Shown piece after piece: positions 14,573 to 20,831 of a stretch of 22,452 bases of DNA (position 1 is its first letter; the number at the start of each line of letters is the position of its first letter). Source of the DNA: Thermoplasmata archaeon (GTDB lineage: Archaea; Thermoplasmatota; Thermoplasmata; Thermoplasmatales; Thermoplasmataceae). The DNA lies in the NCBI GenBank assembly GCA_021797385.1, contig JAJZZW010000009.1, positions 1 through 22,452 of the forward strand. Reading direction: 5' to 3'. Below the pieces are notes generated by a model. The model was given only the letters and a program-made list of their open reading frames with translations. It was not told where the DNA came from and searched no databases. Position numbers and translations under genes: made by a program.

Positions 14573-15448
14573 ATGAAGAAAGTAATACTGCTAAGTTATG
14601 GTAGCCCGGAAAAAATTGAGGATGTACCGGAGTACCTCGCCGGCATATTCGCTGGAAAGCCTGTTCCTGAAAATGTTCTGAATGAAAATATAAAGAAATA
14701 TAAGATGGTGAACGGTAAATCGCCTTCCAATGAGATTATAAAAAACCTCAAGAATAAATTGCAAAAACTTCTGGCTAAATACGGGGATTTCGATGTTGTA
14801 GATGCATATAAACACTGGCATCCCGGCATAGAGGAGGTCGTTTCCTCGCTGGATTCAGATTATGAAGAAATAATAGCCCTTCCACTTTTTGCATTCAAAT
14901 CAAATAATATAAAAAAATCATATGAAACACCTCTGGAAAACGGCCTGAATGGAAAAAACTTGAATTTAAAATTTATAAACGGGCTGGACAGAGATCTTCT
15001 AACCTGTATGTGGGCATCAGAGATCAGCAAATATATGTATGAATACGACAATTTTCTCTTTACTGCCCACAGCCTTCCTCTGATAGACGATGAAGGCGAT
15101 TATGTGGAATCACTGGAAAGGAATTCCAGAAATATATCAAGGATGCTCGGGATAGGGAGTTATTATACTGCATTCTATAGTCAGGGCCCATATGGAAAAT
15201 GGATCCAGCCATCAATTTATGATCTGCTGGACAAATACAGAATCGATAACGTTGATCGCATTCTGGTATCACCTGTGGGATTTCTCTATGAGCATCTGGA
15301 AATACTATATGACCTGGATGTAAAGTATAAGGAATTCCTATCTGACCATGGAATAAAATACGCAAGGGCCAGAACTCCATCAGATTCGGATGAAATGGCA
15401 GTACTTCTGAAAAACGCAATATTGGACAGTACTGGCCTTCATGAGTAA
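14573..15448 (+). CDS. hemH: ferrochelatase (HemH/CpfC family)
   Basis: Inserts ferrous iron into a porphyrin. It is 291 residues from ATG 14573; I prefer this to the in-frame TTG at 14570, which adds one residue and has no support. The N-terminal LLSYGSPEKIEDVPEYL, the catalytic His166 in FTAHSLP, SQGPYGKWIQPSI and Glu243 in PVGFLYEHLEILYDLD align with the two key residues of ferrochelatases. There is no membrane-associating C-terminal extension, and I see no 2Fe-2S cysteine cluster. Whether the substrate is protoporphyrin IX or coproporphyrin III cannot be decided from motifs alone. The hemE-hemH order recalls the hemEHY operon of Gram-positive bacteria that use the coproporphyrin route. 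T-rich terminator sequence follows. Confidence 0.92.
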   Translation: MKKVILLSYGSPEKIEDVPEYLAGIFAGKPVPENVLNENIKKYKMVNGKSPSNEIIKNLKNKLQKLLAKYGDFDVVDAYKHWHPGIEEVVSSLDSDYEEIIALPLFAFKSNNIKKSYETPLENGLNGKNLNLKFINGLDRDLLTCMWASEISKYMYEYDNFLFTAHSLPLIDDEGDYVESLERNSRNISRMLGIGSYYTAFYSQGPYGKWIQPSIYDLLDKYRIDNVDRILVSPVGFLYEHLEILYDLDVKYKEFLSDHGIKYARARTPSDSDEMAVLLKNAILDSTGLHE

Positions 15449-15457
15449 AAGCGGAAA

Positions 15458-15475
15458 AATCCTTTTTTCTATTTA
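15458..15475 (+). terminator. T-rich terminator after hemH
   Basis: AATCCTTTTTTCTATTTA begins about 10 bases after the hemH stop codon. It is a typical archaeal T-run without a hairpin. Confidence 0.45.
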
Positions 15476-15556
15476 CAGATATGGGTAGTCAATTATTGAT
15501 TCCATTTCCACTCTAACGTGTTGCTTTCCATCTTTAAACTTAAATCTTTTTAAGCT
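15473..15556 (-). other. short open frame in hemH / SelB-like spacer, possible gene relic
   Basis: On the minus strand, 27 sense codons run to TAA at 15473-15475. They read like an ordinary protein C-terminus (KDGKQHVRVEMESIIDYPYL) but have no good start codon, and an in-frame TAA lies just upstream at 15557-15559. It overlaps the presumed promoter of the next gene. It may be a decayed fragment or chance. Confidence 0.15.
15547..15555 (+). promoter_or_regulatory. TATA-like element before the SelB-like gene
   Basis: TTTTTAAGC is centred about 24 bases before ATG 15575. It fits the leaderless pattern, though it is a weak match to a TATA box. Confidence 0.35.
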
Positions 15557-15574
15557 TTAATGCATAACTGAATT

Positions 15575-16474
15575 ATGGAATCATACAGTATTTTTTGCTA
15601 TAATGCATCCGATTACATAAAGGAGATTGCCAAAGTTGGAACGAACAGCGATATACAGCTATACCACAGAAAGGATGGCGATACAATCATGACATTCATT
15701 GAACCCGTTAAGTATCCTGAAAAAATTTCATCCCTAACAGATTCTATATATCCTTCTGACATGGCAATCATAAAGGTAACTACTATAAGCCGGGATCTGG
15801 GAGAGGTTATAGTTGCACTGGATCTCATGGAGAAAAGAGTCGGTTTTATTATCGTCAGTGAGGAACTCCGACCGGCAATTAAAAAGATCATTGAAAATAC
15901 GTCACTCACGGGATATAAATTTTTCACAGGCAAGCCAATGGAGCTTATAGATGAAATAAAAAATGTAAAAATAAATCGCAGCGAAGCCAAAAACTTAACG
16001 GTTATTGATCACTTTTTCAAGGTGAAAGGTGTCGGAACGGTAGCCCTGGGGTTTGTACTTTCTGGAAGCATCTCAAAGCATCAAAAAATTATATTATCAG
16101 ACCTGGACAGGGAAGTGGAGGTCAGATCAATCCAGATGAACGATGAGGATGTCGATACTGCCGGTGCAGGGTCCCGTGTAGGCCTTGCCCTGAAAAATAT
16201 AGAGCCCACAGATATGGAGCGTGGCATGTTTCTCTCTGATAAACCCTTTAAATACGTGGAGGAAATAAAAGGGAATGTTGTCCCGCAAAGGAATCTGAAA
16301 CTTAATCTTGGTGATAATTTTGAGGTATTCATATCAGATATAATGAGATTCCAGCGGGGGAAGTTTGAAAATGATCATATCATACTGGACAAAAAAATTC
16401 CGGTTATAAAGGATAAGGCTGTCGTTGCAAGCAACAACATAGTTCCAAGAGTTTTCGGGACTATCAACCTTTAA
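15575..16474 (+). CDS. SelB-like elongation factor paralogue lacking GTPase motifs (aSelBL)
   Basis: A 299-residue relative of translational GTPases. Residues 1-130 keep the outline of a G domain (SDMAIIKVTTISRDLGEVIVALDLMEKRVGFIIV) but contain no GxxxxGK[ST] P-loop, no DxxG switch and no NKxD base-recognition motif. Residues about 138-225 are a good EF-Tu domain 2: DHFFKVKGVGTVALGFVLSGSISKHQKI, then VRSIQMNDEDVDTAGAGSRVGLAL. Residues 230-299 resemble domain 3. This matches the archaeal SelB-like family aSelBL, described as close to selenocysteine factor SelB with degenerate nucleotide-binding motifs and unknown function. No selenocysteine genes are visible here. It stands alone and converges on purD with an 11-base overlap of coding ends. 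Confidence 0.82.
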   Translation: MESYSIFCYNASDYIKEIAKVGTNSDIQLYHRKDGDTIMTFIEPVKYPEKISSLTDSIYPSDMAIIKVTTISRDLGEVIVALDLMEKRVGFIIVSEELRPAIKKIIENTSLTGYKFFTGKPMELIDEIKNVKINRSEAKNLTVIDHFFKVKGVGTVALGFVLSGSISKHQKIILSDLDREVEVRSIQMNDEDVDTAGAGSRVGLALKNIEPTDMERGMFLSDKPFKYVEEIKGNVVPQRNLKLNLGDNFEVFISDIMRFQRGKFENDHIILDKKIPVIKDKAVVASNNIVPRVFGTINL

Positions 16475-17741
16475 TTTTTCTTTTCAGCATCTGTTCTGTT
16501 CCTATGTCATGCCTTATATAATAGTCGCCCTTTATATACTGCAACTTATCTTCTACTATATCAGATGCCTCATAAATGCTATTTCCAATTCCGATAAGTG
16601 CCAGTGCCCTGGATTTTGATGTTTTAACCATATTCATGGTTCCGGACACGGAAGAATAATAGAGTTTGAAGTTATCAGATTCAATTCCGTCCTTGATTGT
16701 TAGTTCAGATTCTTCCGGTTTTATGCCGTATCCCGGGGGAACTATGTATTTGAGCACGGTGGCCTTATTAATAAATTTAATATTGTCTTTCAGGGTTCCA
16801 CTGTAAATATCGAGAAATATATCAACAAGATTGGATTTCAACAGAGTTAATACATTGATGCCTTCCGGATCGGCAAATCTTGCATTAACTTCTATAACCT
16901 TTACTCCACGGGCCGTATCCATAAACTGGCCATATATAACGCCTTTGAATGGATTCCCGTCCATTTTCATTGCATCCACTATCATTTTAAGGATATCTCT
17001 TGCCTCGTTTACAGTATCTATGCTGATGAATGGCAGTATAAAATTCTGGTCTGAAATGGATCCCATGCCACCTGTATTCGGGCCAAGATCATCTTCATAC
17101 AGCCTTTTATAATCCTGCACCACTGGCATGAATGCAATATGGGTGCCATCTGTAAATGCCTGAATGGAAAACTCCTCGCCGATTTCTCTCTTCTCGAGCA
17201 AAACCCTGCCATCCTTTTCAAGAATACCGGATGCGTATGCAACGGCTTCTGCGGTGCCATTTATCTGCAATCCCATAACTTTGACTCCCTTTCCTCCTGT
17301 AAGCCCTATGGGTTTTATAGCATATTCACCATTATTTTCACGGAAGAATTTTTCCAGGTCTTCCCTGTTTGTTATCAATGTATTTTCAATGTCTCCTCTG
17401 ATTCTGTATTTTTTCATTAAATTGCGCATATATTCCTTTGATGTTTCAATCCTTGCAGCCTTCTGTGTGGGAGACGCAACAGGTATGTGGTTTTCCAGTA
17501 GCCTGTCTACAAGATCAGTTTCAAGAACACCGTCAGGTCCTATAAAAGCTATATCAATTTTATTTTTTTGTGCAAAATCTACTATCTTCTGTGAATCTAT
17601 GGTATACTTCATAACGCCACGGGATAGCCCCATTATAGATGGATTTTCATTTGTAATCACAGAATACAGTGTATCGGTTTCTCTGATTTTCCTTGCAATT
17701 GCATCTTCTCTGCCTCCACTGCCAACAAGTAAAACGTTCAT
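16464..17741 (-). CDS. purD: phosphoribosylamine-glycine ligase
   Basis: Second step of purine synthesis: joins glycine to phosphoribosylamine using ATP, giving GAR. It is 425 residues, a normal length, with an N-terminal Rossmann-like domain (MNVLLVGSGGREDAIARKI) and an ATP-grasp core. Key stretches are IKPIGLTGGKGVKV (142-155), DDLGPNTGGMGS (217-228) and EVNARFADPE (284-293), where most homologues have FGDPE. It overlaps scpB by 4 bases (ATGA) and has a GAGGAA Shine-Dalgarno 3 bases before ATG, so it is the second gene of an scpB-purD transcript. Its 3' end overlaps the convergent SelB-like gene by 11 bases. Confidence 0.95.
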   Translation of the reverse strand: MNVLLVGSGGREDAIARKIRETDTLYSVITNENPSIMGLSRGVMKYTIDSQKIVDFAQKNKIDIAFIGPDGVLETDLVDRLLENHIPVASPTQKAARIETSKEYMRNLMKKYRIRGDIENTLITNREDLEKFFRENNGEYAIKPIGLTGGKGVKVMGLQINGTAEAVAYASGILEKDGRVLLEKREIGEEFSIQAFTDGTHIAFMPVVQDYKRLYEDDLGPNTGGMGSISDQNFILPFISIDTVNEARDILKMIVDAMKMDGNPFKGVIYGQFMDTARGVKVIEVNARFADPEGINVLTLLKSNLVDIFLDIYSGTLKDNIKFINKATVLKYIVPPGYGIKPEESELTIKDGIESDNFKLYYSSVSGTMNMVKTSKSRALALIGIGNSIYEASDIVEDKLQYIKGDYYIRHDIGTEQMLKRKIKG

Positions 17742-18217
17742 TGTTCCTCGGCACGTAATGTCCTCTTGTTAATATTAAATTTACGGTGAAACTCCGTGGT
17801 AACCTTATATTTATGTGTATTTCTGTACTTTCTTGATGATACCATTCCGACTTTCTTCAATTTTTCAAGGGCTTCCTTATAATCATAGCCAAAATTTTCT
17901 CTCAGGTCTCCTGATATGGCTTCACCCTTCATTTTGAATATATATGATAGCATGGCAAGCTCCTTTTCCGTAAACTCTTTTTCTATAAATGGCTCCACAA
18001 AGGGAACCATTTCATTACTCAATTTAATCTTGTAACTATTTCCGAACTGTCCAACCCTTAGCGAGCTATTAGTTTCTTCGTAGGTTCTGGATATCTCTTT
18101 TATTGCCCTGCTGAATTCAACTGTACTTATACCCATATATTCCGAGACTTCAGATGCCTTGAGAGGCTCACTGGAAGAGTACAGTATGGCTTCTACTTTC
18201 TTCGAGATATCATTCAT
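17738..18217 (-). CDS. scpB: segregation and condensation protein B
   Basis: A partner of SMC and the kleisin ScpA in chromosome condensation and segregation. It is 159 residues with two winged-helix halves. The N-terminal half (KKVEAILYSSSEPLKASEVSEYMG) is the ScpB signature. The middle SSLRVGQFGNSYKIKLSNEMVPFVEPF and the second helix-turn region (ELAMLSYIFKMKGEAISGDLRENFGYDYKEALEKL) complete the family pattern. The C-terminus is basic. Usually scpA is adjacent; here the neighbour is purD, coupled by a 4-base overlap, and no scpA or smc is in the window. A TATA-like box (ATTTAAATTT, 18241-18250) lies about 28 bases before the start, so it leads the transcript. Confidence 0.85.
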   Translation of the reverse strand: MNDISKKVEAILYSSSEPLKASEVSEYMGISTVEFSRAIKEISRTYEETNSSLRVGQFGNSYKIKLSNEMVPFVEPFIEKEFTEKELAMLSYIFKMKGEAISGDLRENFGYDYKEALEKLKKVGMVSSRKYRNTHKYKVTTEFHRKFNINKRTLRAEEQ

Positions 18218-18240
18218 GGTAAATCAATATAATATAGAGA

Positions 18241-18250
18241 ATTTAAATTT
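18241..18250 (-). promoter_or_regulatory. TATA-like box for scpB-purD
   Basis: AAATTTAAAT on the minus strand is centred about 28 bases before the scpB ATG at 18217. The remaining 104-base divergent spacer shows only CATAATTATG at 18292-18301 as a possible element for the permease gene on the other strand. Confidence 0.45.
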
Positions 18251-18321
18251 ATTGAATGGACTTCCTATCTATATTTGGCCAGTACCTGAAAACATAATTA
18301 TGCTATCTTGCATACACTTCT

Positions 18322-19671
18322 ATGCATCCGCAAAACAATGTGGATAAAAATTCTAAATACGCATACGGCGAATTTGATTCTGTTCCTGCAGATATGCGCA
18401 GAAATTCTTCCTCCGAACTGTTTACATTGTGGTTTGCTTCTAACCTGACAATAGGAGATTTTGCCATAGGATTTATCCCAGTATTGCTGGGCCTCAGCAT
18501 CCAGATGGCACTGTTTTCAATGGTGCTGGGCAGTATTATGGGGTCCGCTCTTGTTGGCCTCATGTCAAGAACCGGGACACTTACAGGTCTTCCGCAGATG
18601 GTGCTCGGGAGGCGTGCATTCGGAAAGCATTTCGGTATATTCATGACCGGGCTCCAGTGGCTGAATACCCTTGGCTGGCTCACGGTCAATCTGATTCTTG
18701 CATCATTCGCCTTTTCTCTGGCATTCCATGTGCCATATTATGAGATTTCCATACTTCTGATGGGTATAATCATATTCCTCATATCAAATTCCGGGCGCAG
18801 GGTTATTTCATTATTTGAAAAAGCCATGTCCGTTGTACTGGGTATCCTGTTCCTTTTCATAGTTCTCAATGCTGGATTCCACGCAGGTGCCATATACGCT
18901 TACAAACCTGTGTATTACGGTTTCGGGGTTGCATTCGGGATAACACTGGCAACATCATTTTCATATCTCATGTCATGGGGCCCATATGCCGCTGATTATT
19001 CACGGTACAATAAAACCAGGAATTCATTTATATACACGTTCAGCGGAGGTCTTCTGGCAACTGTATGGGCTGAAATTGCCGGGCTTCTTATTGCCATAAT
19101 GTCAATGAACCCCTCCGGCAATCCTGCTATTGGATTGAATTATGTTCTCGGCCCCTACGCCATCATTGGATTATCTGCAATTTTTCTGGGGGGGATAGCT
19201 GCGGATGCCTTAAATCTGTATTCCAATTCCATATCCCTGAAAAGTACCGGTGTAAAATTAAAAAGAATATACACTGTAACAATGGGAATCATAATAGCTA
19301 TATTGCTATCAGTAATTCTCTATACGAAATTTTATTCTTTCTATGAGGATTTCCTCTTCCTGCTTGACTACTGGATAACTCCCTGGCTCGGCATAATGAT
19401 AGCTGATTTTTTCATTGTCAACAGAGACAGGACATTCAATTTCAAATCAATACCGGGATTCAATTTTGCCGGGATATTTTCATATTTCATAGCACTGGCC
19501 ATTTCAGTTCCATTCATGGACCCGGGCATAGTATATGAGGGGGTTATATCAAAATTATACCTCGGCGGGGTTGACATAAGCTATTATATTTCTTTTATTC
19601 TAGCGCTTATACTGTATCCTATAATAAGAAAAATAATTAATAGATTCAATATGCACATACATGCTGAATGA
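18322..19671 (+). CDS. NCS1-family nucleobase (cytosine/purine) permease
   Basis: A 449-residue integral membrane transporter with about 12 predicted hydrophobic segments, the size typical of NCS1 carriers that import cytosine, purines or related compounds with a cation. Characteristic stretches are the N-terminal SSELFTLWFASNLTIGDFAIG, then SRTGTLTGLPQMVLGRRAFG. Later come SYLMSWGPYAADYSRY and GGIAADALNLYSNSISLKS. The soluble N-terminus (1-30) should be cytoplasmic. The gene overlaps the following Dcd-family gene by 11 bases. That overlap suggests a pyrimidine substrate such as cytosine or uracil, which is inference from context only; motifs do not settle the substrate. Confidence 0.85.
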   Translation: MHPQNNVDKNSKYAYGEFDSVPADMRRNSSSELFTLWFASNLTIGDFAIGFIPVLLGLSIQMALFSMVLGSIMGSALVGLMSRTGTLTGLPQMVLGRRAFGKHFGIFMTGLQWLNTLGWLTVNLILASFAFSLAFHVPYYEISILLMGIIIFLISNSGRRVISLFEKAMSVVLGILFLFIVLNAGFHAGAIYAYKPVYYGFGVAFGITLATSFSYLMSWGPYAADYSRYNKTRNSFIYTFSGGLLATVWAEIAGLLIAIMSMNPSGNPAIGLNYVLGPYAIIGLSAIFLGGIAADALNLYSNSISLKSTGVKLKRIYTVTMGIIIAILLSVILYTKFYSFYEDFLFLLDYWITPWLGIMIADFFIVNRDRTFNFKSIPGFNFAGIFSYFIALAISVPFMDPGIVYEGVISKLYLGGVDISYYISFILALILYPIIRKIINRFNMHIHAE

Positions 19672-20092
19672 TACTGAGATATCATCCTATATTAAAGATG
19701 GGAAACTGATCGGTGAAAATTATGATCCTGATTGCCTGACACCCAATGGCTATGATTTGAGGATAGGAGAACATAGTGGAGAAACGGTAGAAAAAAATCA
19801 GCTATTTTTTATTTCCAGCCTCGAGAAATTGAGCATGCCGGATAATATTGTAGCAGCACTGTATATAAAATCCAGATATTCACGGCACGGGATATTTTCC
19901 TCATTCGGTTTTGTAGACGCCGGTTTTTCAGGAAACCTTACAATGACATTTTATAATTTCGGTGAGTCTATCAGAATCAATTCAGGCATGAAGTTCGTAC
20001 AGATTGTTTTTTATGAAATAAATGCACCTGCAAAAAACTATGCTTCAAGGTCAGGAAATTTCCAGAACAGCAACGGAATCAATCGCGGATAG
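19661..20092 (+). CDS. dcd: dCTP deaminase / dUTPase family protein
   Basis: A 143-residue member of the trimeric dCTP deaminase-dUTPase family, somewhat shorter than usual. The N-terminus MLNDTEISSYIKDGKL is the typical Dcd start and supports ATG 19661. Conserved elements are LTPNGYDLRIG (26-36), KSRYSRHG (70-77, with Ser71 and Arg75 aligning to E. coli Dcd Ser111 and Arg115) and FVDAGFSGNL (84-93, Asp86). The catalytic glutamate of deaminases (E. coli Glu138, in VLEFYN) aligns with Thr96 (MTFYN). The protein may therefore be a dUTPase or an inactive relative, not a dCTP deaminase. It is translationally linked to the nucleobase permease by an 11-base overlap. Family is certain; reaction is not. 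Confidence 0.85.
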   Translation: MLNDTEISSYIKDGKLIGENYDPDCLTPNGYDLRIGEHSGETVEKNQLFFISSLEKLSMPDNIVAALYIKSRYSRHGIFSSFGFVDAGFSGNLTMTFYNFGESIRINSGMKFVQIVFYEINAPAKNYASRSGNFQNSNGINRG

Positions 20093-20122
20093 GGGAATAC
20101 TCAATTCTTCCTGTTCATAAAG

Positions 20123-20136
20123 ATTTATTTATAAAA
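20123..20136 (+). promoter_or_regulatory. TATA-like box for nadM
   Basis: ATTTATTTATAAAA is centred about 24 bases before ATG 20153 in a 60-base gap, consistent with a leaderless transcript. Confidence 0.5.
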
Positions 20137-20152
20137 TCCCGATTACGGTTAA

Positions 20153-20671
20153 ATGAAGGCTTTTATCATAGGCAGGTTTCAGCCATTTCACAACGGGCAT
20201 CTGGCAATAATAAAACACATACTCGAACATAATGAATACGTTGTTATAGGAATAGGAAGTGCCCAGCTTTCACATACACTCATGAATCCTTTTACAGCCG
20301 GTGAGCGTTATCTCATGATACTGAATACACTGGAAAATAGTGGTATTTCAAATTATTATATAGTACCAATCGAGGATGTTAATTCCAACCCTATGTGGGT
20401 TGCACATGTGGAATCACTGACACCACCATTTCACAGGGTTTATACAAATAATCCGCTTGTAAGACGTCTCTTCTATGAAAAACAGTATGAAGTTCTTTCA
20501 ATGCCCATGATGAACAGGGCATCATGGTCCGGTACAAAAATCAGGCAAAAAATTCTGAACGGTGGTAACTGGAAATCAGATGTACCTGATACAGTTTACA
20601 ATATAATGAATGACCTTGACGGGATAAACCGCATAAAAGACCTCTCAAAGGACGATGAAGACCCTATATGA
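20153..20671 (+). CDS. nadM: nicotinamide-nucleotide adenylyltransferase, archaeal
   Basis: Joins NMN and ATP to make NAD. It is 172 residues, the usual size for archaeal NadM. The nucleotidyltransferase signature GRFQPFHNGH (7-16) holds the HxGH motif (His13, His16), and SGTKIR at 126-131 is the ISGTxIR motif. The middle segment IGIGSAQLSHTLMNPFTAGERY is also typical. It has its own leaderless promoter. The 3' end overlaps a possible 58-codon ORF that begins at 20655. Confidence 0.95.
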   Translation: MKAFIIGRFQPFHNGHLAIIKHILEHNEYVVIGIGSAQLSHTLMNPFTAGERYLMILNTLENSGISNYYIVPIEDVNSNPMWVAHVESLTPPFHRVYTNNPLVRRLFYEKQYEVLSMPMMNRASWSGTKIRQKILNGGNWKSDVPDTVYNIMNDLDGINRIKDLSKDDEDPI

Positions 20672-20831
20672 ACTGATGTTATTTGATTCCCGGGTACCGG
20701 CAAGTAGATTCCAGGAATATTTATTTTTCATAATAAGAAATCTTATTCTTATAGATATTGTAACTGCGACAATACGGGAATTGGACAAAAATATATATGG
20801 ATTTCAGATACTATACATGAATGAAAATTAA
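20655..20831 (+). CDS. possible small gene between nadM and polB, 58 residues
   Basis: An open frame of 58 codons fills the whole gap between nadM and polB. It starts 17 bases before the end of nadM and stops 11 bases after the polB start. The product begins MKTLYELMLFDSRVPASRFQ and has a hydrophobic-helical middle (EYLFFIIRNLILIDIV, about residues 21-36), ending NIYGFQILYMNEN. The composition reads like a real small protein, and overlapping ends suit coupled genes. Against it, the presumed polB TATA-like box lies inside it, there is no clear Shine-Dalgarno, and AT-rich sequence can stay open by chance. I do not recognise a family. Confidence 0.35.
   Translation: MKTLYELMLFDSRVPASRFQEYLFFIIRNLILIDIVTATIRELDKNIYGFQILYMNEN
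20788..20798 (+). promoter_or_regulatory. TATA-like box for polB
   Basis: AAAATATATAT is centred about 28 bases before ATG 20821, fitting a leaderless polB transcript. It lies within the possible 58-codon ORF. A perfect 7-base inverted repeat (AATAAGA / TCTTATT) sits upstream at 20732-20747. Confidence 0.5.

Noticed and set aside
17164..17772. Long plus-strand open frame (202 codons) opposite purD
   Set aside because: It is antisense to a clearly recognised purD, rich in Ser, Phe and Ile as mirror frames usually are, and matches no family.
20732..20747. Perfect 7-base inverted repeat AATAAGA / TCTTATT with a 2-base loop as a terminator or operator
   Set aside because: AT-only short repeats are frequent in this composition, the loop is too small for a stable hairpin, and it lies inside a possible ORF.
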